Shown one piece after another: positions 8,816-16,929 of a stretch of 64,000 bases of DNA. The DNA comes from RYN-230 sp963717125 (lineage in GTDB: Bacteria; Actinomycetota; Actinomycetes; Streptosporangiales; Streptosporangiaceae). The translations under genes were made by a program, and so were the position numbers. How positions within the stretch are numbered: the first letter of the stretch is position 1; each line of letters opens with the position of its first letter. The notes under the pieces were generated by a model. That model was not told the DNA's origin, ran no database searches, and saw only the letters and a list, made by a program, of their open reading frames with translations. The DNA is taken from assembly GCA_963717125.1 (NCBI GenBank), contig CAVQVG010000012.1, forward strand, positions 3,301 through 67,300, in the 5' to 3' direction.

Positions 8816-9187
8816 TTAGCGGCCGGAGGCGACACACGTGCCGCACCGGCAGCCAGTCTCCAGTTCCGCGCGTACCTCTGCCGCCCTGAGCTTGGTTACC
8901 ACCAGCACCACCGAGCCGGCCGCGCCGATCATCACCCACCAGGGAATGGCCAGGTTCAGCCAGTCCCCGTGCGTGGACGTGGCCAGGCCCCGCGCGAGGA
9001 ACATGACCGGCCAGCCCGCGACGATCGGAAGACCGATCAGCAGGCCTAGACCAACCCGCCAGTTACGGCCCCGGAAACCGGCCGTGGCGAACGGCCAGAT
9101 CTGCCGGGCCACCCGCACATACCCGGCCAGCAGCATCGCCCACGACGACGCACACTCGAAGAGCAAGATCCGCAAAACAAGACGCAT
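8816..9187 (-). CDS. Membrane protein of unknown function
   Basis: 123 residues from ATG 9187, chosen over the longer frame because AAGGGGG lies 5 nt upstream. Three hydrophobic segments are visible (about 3-22, 42-66 and 82-98), separated by basic stretches. The C-terminus is hydrophilic with a Cys cluster (ETGCRCGTCVASGR), which could bind a metal or form disulfides. No family is recognised. It converges on the lipoprotein gene with 13 bases between the stops. Confidence 0.65.
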   Translation of the reverse strand: MRLVLRILLFECASSWAMLLAGYVRVARQIWPFATAGFRGRNWRVGLGLLIGLPIVAGWPVMFLARGLATSTHGDWLNLAIPWWVMIGAAGSVVLVVTKLRAAEVRAELETGCRCGTCVASGR

Positions 9188-9410
9188 CGCTGCCCCCTTC
9201 CTGCTCCCCCTATCGTCCCCCCGGGACGAAGCCAGCACAACGTCCCAGCGTCACACTGTGCCGCGGCAACGTCACGCCTTAATCACCCGGTCACGCGGAG
9301 CACGGAATGAGCGGCCCCGCCCGGGAGAACACGGACCAGTTTTCTTGTTGGCGGCGGGGCGGCTGACGACTCCTATCCTCGTCAGGCTCACCGCTCGAAG
9401 GGATAGGTCC

Positions 9411-9854
9411 ATGAAGGCTCTCCGCTTCCTCGCGCCCGTGCTGGCCGCGGCCGCGGCGCTGTGCTGCTTCTCCGGTGTCGCCCAGGCGTCCGCCCTGCGG
9501 CCCGACGCCGGCAACGGGTTCACGGTCTCGCTCGCGGCCAGCTCGACCGACCCGTACGTGGGCACCTCGGTGACGCTCACCGCGACCGCGAACACCGACG
9601 TCGGACCGACCCCGTACTACATCAGCATCTACGACGAGACCACTGGCGCGGAGCTGGCCAGCTGCGGCAGCGGGATCACCTGCTCGGCCACGGTCAGCGA
9701 GAGCACAACCGGCAGCCACGAGTTCGAGGCGTTCATCGGCGACGACGTGACCGGCTACGGCGCGCCGGGCTTCGCCCTGGTGTCCAGCAACCAGGTCGCC
9801 GTGCTGTGGTGGCGGTTCATCATCATCGGCCGGCTCAGCCCGGTGGCTGGATGA
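9411..9854 (+). CDS. Small secreted protein with Ig-like/beta-sandwich core
   Basis: 147 residues from ATG 9411, with GAAGGGA as ribosome-binding site. A Sec signal peptide (MKALRFLAPV, hydrophobic core, AQA-S cleavage near 26) leads to a domain with alternating hydrophobic/Thr/Ser strands (SVTLTATANTD, YYISIYDETTG, ASCGSGITCSATV, HEFEAFIGDD) typical of bacterial Ig-like repeats. Two Cys in CGSGITC may form a disulfide. It ends in a Trp/Ile-rich segment. Probably a cell-surface or secreted structural or adhesion protein; specific role unknown. Confidence 0.7.
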   Translation: MKALRFLAPVLAAAAALCCFSGVAQASALRPDAGNGFTVSLAASSTDPYVGTSVTLTATANTDVGPTPYYISIYDETTGAELASCGSGITCSATVSESTTGSHEFEAFIGDDVTGYGAPGFALVSSNQVAVLWWRFIIIGRLSPVAG

Positions 9855-9951
9855 TCAGGCACCTGGACCGGGGTTTCGCCCTCAGGCGGCAGGCACCGGG
9901 GGCGGCGTGGGTCCCGGGGCGGGCGGGGGCGTTGGGCAGGATTAGGGTTGG

Positions 9952-11295
9952 TCATCGGGGTGTTGTCCGGCCGGTCAGCAGGCCGGCCGCGGTGAGCGCC
10001 GCCGCGGCGAAGAACGCGATGATCAGCCACAGCCCGTGCCGGAACGCGGCCAGCGGGTCGGCGGGCGTGACGTGGGTCAGCACGGCGATCAGGCCGGCCA
10101 CGCCGAGCACGGTGCCGACCTGGCGGGCCATGTTGAGGATGCCGCTGCCGGTGCCGAACCGGGCCGGGGTGAGCGACGCGCTGCCGGCCGCGAGGAGCGT
10201 GGGGATGCTGAGCCCGACCCCGGCGCCGCCGAGCAGCTGGGCGGGCAGCAGGTGCGTCAGGTAGGCCGGGTGGACCTGGATCTGGCTCAGCCAGAGCGCC
10301 TGGCCGCCCGCGTTCACCACGCAGCCGATCACCGCGACCCGGCCCGGGCCGCCCAGCCGGGCCGCCAGCCGGGGCGCGACGGCGCGGGCGAACGGCAGCA
10401 CCATCAGCGGCCCGGGCGCGATGGCCAGCCCGGCCTCCACGGCGGAGTAGTGCCAGACGCCGGTGAGAAACTCCACCGAGTTGAGCACGAACGCGCCGAA
10501 GCCCGCGTAGTAGAGGATCGACGCGGCGAACGCGCCGCTGAACGTCCGGGACCGGAGTAGCTGCAGCTCGATGACCGGGGAATGGTGCCGGTGCGAGCGG
10601 TATACCATCGCGGCGCCGCTGGCCAGCGCGGCGGCCAGCACGCCGAGGAAGCCAGCCGAGCCCCAGCCCCAGGTGGGCGCCTCGACCAGCGCGTACGCGA
10701 CCAGGCCGACCGACGCGGCCAGCAGCACGGCGCCGATCACGTCCGGCCGTCCCTGGACCCGCTCGTCCTTGCTCTCCGGCACGATCCGCAGCGCGAGCAC
10801 GGCGGCGGCCAGCCCGACCGGCAGGTTGATCCAGAACACCCAGCGCCAGCTGACCTGGACCAGCGAGCCGCCGATCACCGGGCCGAGCGCGGCGCCGAGC
10901 GCGCCCACCGCGGCCCAGGTTCCGATGGCCCGGGGCCGGGCCGGAGCCGGCACCGCGGCGAGCAGCAGGGAGAGGGACGCGGGCACCATGAGACCGGCCC
11001 CGGTCGCCTGGACGACCCGCGCCGCGATCAGCGCCTCGACCCCGGGGGCCAGGCCGCAGATCAGCGACCCGGCGGTGAACACGATCAGGCCCGCGACGAA
11101 CAGCCGGCGCCGCCCGATCCGGTCCGCCCACCGGCCGGCCGGGACGAGGACGGCGGCGAACACGATGGTGTAGGCGTTCAGCACCCAGGACAGCTCGCTC
11201 AGGCTGGTCCCCGCGTACTGCTTGCCGATGTAGGGGAAGGCCAGGTTGACGATGAACAGGTCCAGGCTGGACATGAACACGGCCAGGGCCAGCAC
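9952..11295 (-). CDS. MFS drug exporter, DHA2/EmrB-QacA type
   Basis: About 447 residues with 14 predicted hydrophobic segments. Family marks: LDLFIVNLAFPYIG in TM1, the motif A-type loop GRWADRIGRRRLF, GAALGPVIGGSLVQVSWRWVFWINLP (motif C) and GTGSGILNMARQVG. It probably exports hydrophobic toxins with protons. The GTG at 11295 is the only start in this frame, but coding sense continues upstream through an Ala/Pro-rich stretch (EAAAAVPGTGQTPRQVAAIVG) to a TGA near 11590. A GTG at 11593 with a good AGGAG site lies in another frame, so a one-base error in the G-rich tract 11350-11500 probably hides a longer N-terminus. It is divergent from an HxlR regulator, its likely repressor. Confidence 0.85.
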   Translation of the reverse strand: MLALAVFMSSLDLFIVNLAFPYIGKQYAGTSLSELSWVLNAYTIVFAAVLVPAGRWADRIGRRRLFVAGLIVFTAGSLICGLAPGVEALIAARVVQATGAGLMVPASLSLLLAAVPAPARPRAIGTWAAVGALGAALGPVIGGSLVQVSWRWVFWINLPVGLAAAVLALRIVPESKDERVQGRPDVIGAVLLAASVGLVAYALVEAPTWGWGSAGFLGVLAAALASGAAMVYRSHRHHSPVIELQLLRSRTFSGAFAASILYYAGFGAFVLNSVEFLTGVWHYSAVEAGLAIAPGPLMVLPFARAVAPRLAARLGGPGRVAVIGCVVNAGGQALWLSQIQVHPAYLTHLLPAQLLGGAGVGLSIPTLLAAGSASLTPARFGTGSGILNMARQVGTVLGVAGLIAVLTHVTPADPLAAFRHGLWLIIAFFAAAALTAAGLLTGRTTPR

Positions 11296-11753
11296 GCCGA
11301 CGATCGCGGCGACCTGGCGGGGGGTCTGCCCCGTGCCGGGGACGGCCGCGGCGGCCTCGGGGGCTGCGGCCGCGGGGGCTGGGTCCGCGGGGGCGGCAGG
11401 GTCCGCGGGGGCGGCAGGGGCGGGGGCGCAGGCGGCGGGCGCGGGGGCCGTGGGGGCGGCGGCGGGCGCGGGGGCGGCGTCCGCTGGAAGTCCGCGGCGG
11501 CCGAGGCGGCCGAGGGGGCCGCGACCGGGGGTGGGGGCGCGCCGGGTGGAGGCCGGCGGACGGGGCGGGCCTGGCCTGGCGTCTGGAAGTCACGGGCGAT
11601 CTCCTGGCATGCGACCGGGGGAACTGGGTGAGCCCAAACTGCGTGGCCCCCAAGCTGCGTGGGTCCAACTGTGTGGGTCCAAAATCTGGACTCACCTTAC
11701 CCGGCCTGAGGGAGTACGTCCAGAAATCCAACTCACCAGGTAAGGTGTGGTAT
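11296..11753. promoter_or_regulatory. Divergent control region of exporter and HxlR regulator, with repeats
   Basis: The left part (to about 11590) probably encodes the exporter's true N-terminus. The right part holds two tandem 14-bp copies of CTGYGTGGGTCCAA (11655-11668, 11669-11682) with a weaker third at 11639. It also holds a 9-bp inverted repeat, CACCTTACC near 11692 and GGTAAGGTG near 11739. HxlR proteins usually bind symmetric sites overlapping such divergent promoters, so both are operator candidates. Confidence 0.5.
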
Positions 11754-12293
11754 ATGAACGCTCTGACCAGCCAGCCGCGGGAGTGCTCGATAGCCCGCAC
11801 GCTGGACATCGTGGGCGAGAAGTGGGCGCTGCTCGCGGTGCGTGAGGTGTTCCTCGGCGACCGCCGGTTCGACGAGATGGTGCGGCGGACCGGGGCGCCC
11901 CGGGACACGCTGGCGGCCCGGCTGCGCACGCTGACCGCGGCCGGGATCCTCGACCGGCGGCAGTACTCGGCCCACCCGGCCCGCTTCGAGTACTACCTGA
12001 CCGACGCCGGCCGCGACCTGTACCCGGTCATCTCGACGCTGATGCGCTGGGGCGACCAGTACCTGGCCGGCGGGGACGGGCCGCCGCTGGTGCTGGAGCA
12101 TCGCTGCGGGCATCGGCTGGTGCCGCAGCTCGTCTGCCAGGCGTGCGGGGAGCCCCTGGAGGCCCGGCACACCAAGCCGGTGCGCGCCGCCGGGCCGGCC
12201 AATTCAGAACCAAACAACCAAGCATTTGGCTCCGTTTCCTCCAGCAACCGTGATCATGGGATTGGTGTCGCTCCAGCGACACCAATCCCATGA
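11754..12293 (+). CDS. HxlR-family winged-helix transcriptional regulator
   Basis: 179 residues from ATG 11754. The core ECSIARTLDIVGEKWALLAVREV, then RRFDEMVRRTGAPRDTLAARL and LTAAGILDRRQY, is a clear HxlR (MarR-like winged helix) domain in residues 8-105. The C-terminus has HRCGHRLVPQLVCQACGEPLEAR, a Cys/His set common in this subgroup that may bind zinc. The last ~25 residues are low-complexity and run into a long palindrome holding the stop codon. It is divergent from the MFS exporter and is its likely repressor. Confidence 0.88.
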   Translation: MNALTSQPRECSIARTLDIVGEKWALLAVREVFLGDRRFDEMVRRTGAPRDTLAARLRTLTAAGILDRRQYSAHPARFEYYLTDAGRDLYPVISTLMRWGDQYLAGGDGPPLVLEHRCGHRLVPQLVCQACGEPLEARHTKPVRAAGPANSEPNNQAFGSVSSSNRDHGIGVAPATPIP

Positions 12294-12298
12294 TCACG
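12249..12298. repeat. 24-bp-arm perfect palindrome carrying both stop codons
   Basis: Bases 12249-12272 pair without mismatch with 12275-12298, leaving a 2-base centre. The outer arm begins CGTGATCATGGGATTGG. It lies at the junction of two converging genes: the TGA of the HxlR gene is at 12291-12293 and the TGA of the DUF4388 gene at 12256-12254, so both proteins end with near-identical peptides (DHGIGVA-x-ATPIP). It may act as a bidirectional terminator or be a copy of a dispersed palindromic element. Confidence 0.85.
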
Positions 12299-13810
12299 AA
12301 CCGGTGGGCACCGTATCGCTGTCACGGCCGCACCGGGCGACACACTGGAAACTCCTGTCCCAAAACTCGGCTGACGGGTTCGCTGGTACCTGGTGACAGC
12401 GACGTTGTCGCAGCGGAAAGCGCCTGCCGACTGGCGCTGAGACCCGCAAACTCGGCACCGCGTGGGGGACAGCCGGGCTAACGGAGGTTGCGCAGCCCCT
12501 TCAGGAGGCGGTGCAGCACGTCCGGGGGTGGCAGTGTGAAGCTGGCCGGGGCGGGCCCCTCGGGCCAGCGCCGGCCCGGTGCCCGGCTGAGCCTCGCCGG
12601 CGGACGCGCGCAGTTGGGGGGCTAGGTGAGTCCCTGGCTGCCGCCGGGGCAGCGGTTCGGGACCGCCCGGCGCCGGGAGCATGGCTGGCGCCGCTCCGGC
12701 AGGTTGCGCCCCGACCGTGGACTGTGCCTGACCTGCGGCAGCGGCCCGCCGGCTCGCTCCCGCCAGCCCGGCCGCGGGCCCAGCCGCCGACCCTTCCGCA
12801 GACCCGACCACCGCCCCCTCCGCAGACCCGACCACCGCCCCCTCCGCAGACCTGGCCGCGGGCCCAGCCGCCGCCCCGGCCCCGGGCCTGGCCACAGGCG
12901 CAGCCGCGGACCCGGCTGCGGGCCCGGCCGCCGCCTCAGCCCCATCCCCAACCGCGGGTCCAGCCGCGGCCGACCGGGCTGGTCCGAGCGTGCAGACACC
13001 CGCCCGGACCAGGCGGCCGACGCACTCGATCGTGTCGCACAACGCCAGGCCGCTGCACCAGGCCAGGTCCCGCACCGTCGCCGTGCGGCCGATCCGGCTG
13101 GCGATCGCCCACTCCTCCCGGGTCAGCACCATCGCCTCCCGGTCCAGATCGCGCAGCGCCACCGTGGTGGTGCGGCTTACCTGGTAGGGGGCTATCCGGG
13201 CAGCGCGGCACACCGCTTCCTCGCGAACCGAGTCCAGCGGCAGCCGGGCGAACGCGCTGGCCCAGTGCGCGCGGGGTGCCTCGAACCGGATACCGGACAC
13301 CGCGACGTCGCCGGACAGCGGGACGGTCAGCGCGAGGATGGCGTCCACGATGGCCGACCTCAGCAGGTCCTGCAATTCCTCCCGGGTAACGCAACTCAGC
13401 AGCATCGCGCCGAGGTCACGACCGGCCTGGCCGGGGGCGGGCCGGTCGGGGGCGGCCTGGTCGGCCCCGAGCAGCAGCGCGCGTACGTCCTCGGGCGGCT
13501 GCCGACTGGCACAGAACCGGGCGGCCAGATCCGGGACCCACGAAGCTTGCGCGTAGGTGATCTGGCCCCGGTCGAGGTAGATGATCCCGGCCGGGTTGCC
13601 TTCGATCTCCAGCATCCCGGAGGCACGCTGCACGGCCAGGCTCTCCAGGACCGCGGTGACCCGCGGTCCTGGCTTGTCATCGGATGTGCCCGCGGAGTTC
13701 ACGCCGACCGGCTTCCCGCCCGGCGAGTTCTGGCCCGGCGAGTTCCCGCCCGGCGAGTTCCCGCCCAGCGACTTCACGTCCGCTGAGTCCGCGTCCGGTG
13801 GCCGGATCAT
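12254..13810 (-). CDS. DUF4388 (PATAN-type) domain protein with Ala/Gly-rich C-terminus
   Basis: About 518 residues from ATG 13810 (a TTG at 13828 is possible). Residues 35-130 (VTAVLESLAVQRASGMLEI, NPAGIIYLDRGQITYAQ, PDLAARFCA) form a DUF4388-like domain; 130-270 look like a winged-helix region (LTREEWAIASRIGRTATVRDLA). The N-terminus has NSPGG-type pentapeptide repeats. The rest is Ala/Gly/Pro-rich and includes a 24-bp tandem duplication (12801-12824, 12825-12848; peptide AEGAVVGS). DUF4388 proteins commonly act with roadblock/MglB-like proteins in two-component or GTPase signalling. The divergent broken gene at 14180 may be such a partner. The low-complexity tail ends in the palindrome. 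Confidence 0.6.
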   Translation of the reverse strand: MIRPPDADSADVKSLGGNSPGGNSPGQNSPGGKPVGVNSAGTSDDKPGPRVTAVLESLAVQRASGMLEIEGNPAGIIYLDRGQITYAQASWVPDLAARFCASRQPPEDVRALLLGADQAAPDRPAPGQAGRDLGAMLLSCVTREELQDLLRSAIVDAILALTVPLSGDVAVSGIRFEAPRAHWASAFARLPLDSVREEAVCRAARIAPYQVSRTTTVALRDLDREAMVLTREEWAIASRIGRTATVRDLAWCSGLALCDTIECVGRLVRAGVCTLGPARSAAAGPAVGDGAEAAAGPAAGSAAAPVARPGAGAAAGPAARSAEGAVVGSAEGAVVGSAEGSAAGPAAGLAGASRRAAAAGQAQSTVGAQPAGAAPAMLPAPGGPEPLPRRQPGTHLAPQLRASAGEAQPGTGPALARGARPGQLHTATPGRAAPPPEGAAQPPLARLSPTRCRVCGSQRQSAGAFRCDNVAVTRYQRTRQPSFGTGVSSVSPGAAVTAIRCPPVRDHGIGVAGATPIP

Positions 13811-14179
13811 GTCAGCGCCCCGGAGCAAACGGCACTGGAATCACTCCGTACGAATATTCGTAGGAGTTTTGGACTACGAATCAGCATAGGAATTAATCCC
13901 CCCACCAGGCCCACTCCATCGACCTTGCTCACGCTAGGTCAAGCCTACTGATCTTCCGCACATGTGGGCCGCGATTCCAGCCCGGTTAAATGGTGGTCAC
14001 AGCTCCGCAACCGGTACTGGACGACCCTTAAACCAGCAGCTCAAACCCGACCGTATCACAGTATGCATGCAGTCAACTACAACGCGCTAGTCACTACTAG
14101 GGCACGTTTTATGAGAGCCGACGCAGTCCTTCGCCAGCGTTGTCCGCGGACAATCCGACGAAAGGGGAGGGTGGATTAC
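13811..14179. other. AT-richer intergenic region with palindrome
   Basis: 370 bases of lower GC than the surroundings, with no credible gene. It holds TACGAATATTCGTA, a perfect 14-bp palindrome at 13849-13862 (a half copy, CTACGAA, follows at 13874). This is 39 nt upstream of the DUF4388 start and is probably an operator or promoter element. GTATGCATGCAG near 14062 contains another short palindrome. Confidence 0.5.
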
Positions 14180-14489
14180 GTGAACATTGAGGCGGCTCTC
14201 AAGGAAGCGATGACGATCGACGGCGCCGTTGGCCCATCCTCTGTCGATTGGGACAGCGGCATGTCGCTCGGCCAGCTCGGCGGAGGAAAACGCCTGGACC
14301 GGGACGTGCCGGCTGCCCGGGAACACCGAAGTCGTCCGGGCCAAGATGCGCACCATCGAGCCGTTGCGCCTGGATGACACGATCGAGGGCATCCTCATCA
14401 CCTGGCCAACCCATGCCAACCCGCGCCAACCCGCGCCAACCTGGCCAACCCACCGCAGCGATCTGGCCAATCCGCAGCGGTCCAGCTGA
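14180..14489 (+). pseudogene. Frameshifted small conserved actinobacterial protein (roadblock-associated type)
   Basis: GTG 14180 with GGGGAGG upstream opens MNIEAALKEAMTIDGAVG...DWDSGMSLGQLGGGKRLD in one frame. Near 14311 the conserved continuation AGNTEVVRAKMRTIEPLRLDDTIEGILIT appears one frame over. An extra C in GCTGCCCGGG explains the shift. The order ALKEAM / DSGM / GG-x-LD / AAAGNTEVVRAK / IEDILIT is a pattern I recognise from small (about 100-residue) actinobacterial proteins encoded near roadblock or DUF4388 genes; their fold is roadblock-like by my recollection. After ILIT the frame runs into CCAACC-rich repeats (14400-14460) and loses the usual C-terminus, so part of the damage may be real. 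Confidence 0.55.
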
Positions 14490-14844
14490 ATCACCGCCCC
14501 GGACGCCCAGACCGCGCGGGAAGCCCGAATTCCGGCGCGGAAACCAGGGCATATCTGCCGAAGCCGCATATCCTGCATATTCGGGGCGGCGACCGTAGAT
14601 ATGCCCCGGTCCATGCGCCCCAGACAACGCGGCATCCACCGCACCTCCGGCGCAAACCGCCCCGCGCAACGCACCGTACGCAACCCGCCCGGCGGGACGC
14701 ACCGCGCGCAAAACCGGGCGCGGCCGCACTTAAGCGCCTCCGGTTACCCGACGTACACTGGCACGACGGCAGCCGTTGACCTGCCTGCCCGCCCCTGTTC
14801 ATCGGAAATGACCCGGCCTGCCCGGGGTTACCGGGAGGTCTCGG
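14490..14844. other. Intergenic region with a nested inverted repeat
   Basis: No convincing gene in 355 bases. GGGCATATCT (14547-14556) pairs exactly with AGATATGCCC (14597-14606). Inside, CCGAA (14558) pairs with TTCGG (14580) around a CATAT direct repeat, so a long imperfect hairpin can form. The final 20 bases carry the GGGAGG ribosome-binding site of the next gene. Confidence 0.45.
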
Positions 14845-15660
14845 ATGGAGCAGTTGCCTGCGGTATCCCGACCCGCCTGGCTGAACGCCATTTCCGGCAC
14901 CGGCAGTACGCGCCGTTCCCCGGTCGAGATCGTGGCCAACGCGGCCTCCTACCTGGTCCGCACCCAAGCCGCGGAGGTATCCGGGCTGCGCGCGGGCTGG
15001 TTCGGCCGGTGGACCGACGGGGTGACCGCGCTGCGCGGCGACTGCACCACGTTCGCCGGCCACTGGCAGGCGCACAACGACCGGGTCCGCGCCCAGACGG
15101 GGCCGCTCTGGGTGGTGCTGGGCGACTCGACCGCCCAGGGACTCGGGGCGCTCACCCCGGGCGGCGGCTACGTCGGTCAGGTGCTCAGCGAGCTGCGGCA
15201 GCGCACCGGCCAGCCGTGGCGGGTGCTGAACCTGTCCACCTCGGGCGCGCTGATCCGTGACGTGCTGGGCAACCAGCTGCCCCAGCTACCCACCGCGCCC
15301 GACCTGGTGACCTGCGGGATCGGCGTCAACGACGTCTTCTACTCGACACCCGCCCGGCTGCTCCGCGACCTCCGCGCGCTGGTCGCCACGCTGCCAGCGG
15401 ACACGGTCATCCTCGATCTGCCGTTGCCCGCCGGGCTGTGGGGTGTGATCGGCCGGGTCTGCGTGCCGTATGTGGCCCGGATCAACCGGACCATCCACGA
15501 CGAGGCCGGCGCGCGCGGCCTGCCGGTGGCCGAGGTGTCCGCCCACTTCCAGCCGCCGTGGCGGGGAAAGTTCGCCTCCGACGCGTTCCACCCGAGCCAG
15601 GCCGGCTACCGCGACTGGGCCCAGGCCCTGCTCGCCGTGCTGGCGCCAGCCACCAGCTGA
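14845..15660 (+). CDS. SGNH/GDSL-type esterase
   Basis: 271 residues, ATG with GGGAGG 7 nt upstream. Block I WVVLGDSTAQGLG places the nucleophile Ser near 95; block III is CGIGVNDVFY (Asn); block V is ASDAFHPSQAGY (Asp and His). An oxyanion Gly lies in STSGALIRD. No signal peptide is obvious, so it probably acts in the cytosol on acyl esters. The first 60 residues are family-atypical and could be regulatory. It converges on the aminotransferase gene; a short repeat (CACAGGCCTCAGCT, twice) sits between. Confidence 0.87.
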   Translation: MEQLPAVSRPAWLNAISGTGSTRRSPVEIVANAASYLVRTQAAEVSGLRAGWFGRWTDGVTALRGDCTTFAGHWQAHNDRVRAQTGPLWVVLGDSTAQGLGALTPGGGYVGQVLSELRQRTGQPWRVLNLSTSGALIRDVLGNQLPQLPTAPDLVTCGIGVNDVFYSTPARLLRDLRALVATLPADTVILDLPLPAGLWGVIGRVCVPYVARINRTIHDEAGARGLPVAEVSAHFQPPWRGKFASDAFHPSQAGYRDWAQALLAVLAPATS

Positions 15661-15726
15661 GCCAGCCCTCGGCCCTCAGCCGAGCCAGCCCACAGGCCTC
15701 AGCTCACAGGCCTCAGCTCACAGACT

Positions 15727-16887
15727 TCAGCCGAGCGCCGCGTCGAAGCGCGCCCGCAGGTCGCCGAGCCGCTCAACCGGCTCATTGGCAAAGACCAGAC
15801 GCAGATAGCGCTGCCCGCTCGGCCCCCAGCCGGTCATCGGCGTGGCCGCCACCTGCGACACCTGGAACAGCCGCCGCGACGCCTCCTCCGCCGTCAGCCC
15901 CAGCTGTGCCGAGTCGATGAGCAGCGACCAGCCGCCGTGCGGCCGGACGCATGGGTAGCCGTCCAGCTGGCCGAGGATGAACTCGCAGCGCTGCTGCCAG
16001 ATCCGGGTGGCCGCGGCCACATCCGCCGCCGCGTCCGGCGCCCGCAGCGCCGCCGCCACGGCCTGCTGCGCGATGCCCACCTGGCAGACCACGTTGGTCA
16101 GGCCGACCAGGCCGACGTCGCCCATGATCGGCTCCGGCCCGACCACCCAGCCCACCCGCCAGCCGATCATGCGGAGTTCCTTCGACGCAGAACCGACCGT
16201 GATGGTGCGCGCCGCCAGCTCACCATGGGCGGCCGGGTGGGCGGGCAACTCCCCGTCGAAGCGGATCCGTTCCATGGCCGCGTCGTAGATCACCCAGGCG
16301 GCGTGCCGGCTGAGCGGATCCGCGATCGCCGCGTAGTGCTCGTCGCCTAGCACCGCTCCGGTCGGCATGGCCGGGCTCATCAGCAGCACCGCGGCGGTCC
16401 GCGGCCCGATGGCCGCGGCCAGCTCCGCCGGGTCGGTGGTCCAGCCACCCGGACCGGGTACACAGCGCACGTGCCGGGGCACCCCGCCCGCCAGCCGGAT
16501 CCGGTTCACCAGCCCGGCGTAGATCGGGTCGCAGATGACCACCTCCTGGCCGGGCTCCACGGTGGCCAGCAGCACGTTCAGGATGCCGTTCAGCCCGCCG
16601 GCCACGCCGACGCACTGGCGGTCCGGGTCGTACTCCACCCCGGTCATCGCGCTGACATGGCCGGCCGCGGCCTCGCGCAGCGCCTGGTGCCCCTGAAACG
16701 GCAGGTAGCTGTTGGCCGCGTCCTGCTCCACCGCCTCGCGGGTGACCTGCCGGGCCACCGCGGGCGGCGGGATGTCGGTATCCAGGTTCTCCAGCCGGAG
16801 GAACCGCGGGTCTCCGGCCGCGTCGGCCGCGTCGCCGACCTTGTCCACACCGATCCCCGGCACGTGCTGCAACCGCGACACAGGCAT
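15727..16887 (-). CDS. PLP-dependent aminotransferase, fold type I, class I/II
   Basis: 386 residues from ATG 16887. Marks: YLPFQGHQALREA, GGLNGILNVL, DPIYAGLVNRIRLAGG, IYDAAMERIRFDG (PLP-contacting Asp/Tyr region) and GSASKELRMIGWRVGW, where Lys is the Schiff-base residue. The last domain ends RYLRLVFANEPVERL, whose Arg binds the substrate carboxylate. The chemistry is transamination of an amino acid with a 2-oxoacid; substrate unknown. It is divergent from an XRE-cupin regulator with only 33 bases between starts, so that regulator probably controls it. A TATATT sequence 9 nt before the ATG suggests a leaderless transcript. Confidence 0.85.
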   Translation of the reverse strand: MPVSRLQHVPGIGVDKVGDAADAAGDPRFLRLENLDTDIPPPAVARQVTREAVEQDAANSYLPFQGHQALREAAAGHVSAMTGVEYDPDRQCVGVAGGLNGILNVLLATVEPGQEVVICDPIYAGLVNRIRLAGGVPRHVRCVPGPGGWTTDPAELAAAIGPRTAAVLLMSPAMPTGAVLGDEHYAAIADPLSRHAAWVIYDAAMERIRFDGELPAHPAAHGELAARTITVGSASKELRMIGWRVGWVVGPEPIMGDVGLVGLTNVVCQVGIAQQAVAAALRAPDAAADVAAATRIWQQRCEFILGQLDGYPCVRPHGGWSLLIDSAQLGLTAEEASRRLFQVSQVAATPMTGWGPSGQRYLRLVFANEPVERLGDLRARFDAALG

Positions 16888-16929
16888 CGTGCCAATATAC
16901 CGAACGCTCGTACCGTTACAATGGTACGC
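16888..16929. promoter_or_regulatory. Compact divergent promoter
   Basis: Only 33 bases separate the two starts. On the minus strand TATATT lies just before ATG 16887. On the plus strand TTACAAT overlaps ATG 16921 and lies 7 nt before GTG 16930, the spacing expected of leaderless actinobacterial mRNAs. GTACC-gttacaat-GGTAC is an inverted repeat suited to the XRE regulator. Confidence 0.55.

Noticed and set aside
10598..10607. GGTATACCA inside the MFS gene as a third GntR operator
   Set aside because: Within coding sequence, not fully palindromic to 10 bp and without the shared flanks.
9755..11929. Minus-strand 724-residue frame across the MFS exporter
   Set aside because: Pro/Arg-rich shadow over most of its length; only its short stretch near GTG 11593 may be real N-terminus.
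13964..14683. ORFs of 130-200 residues on both strands in the region upstream of the SGNH gene
   Set aside because: Composition is not protein-like, no ribosome-binding sites; only the roadblock-associated fragments (two frames) show homology-like motifs.
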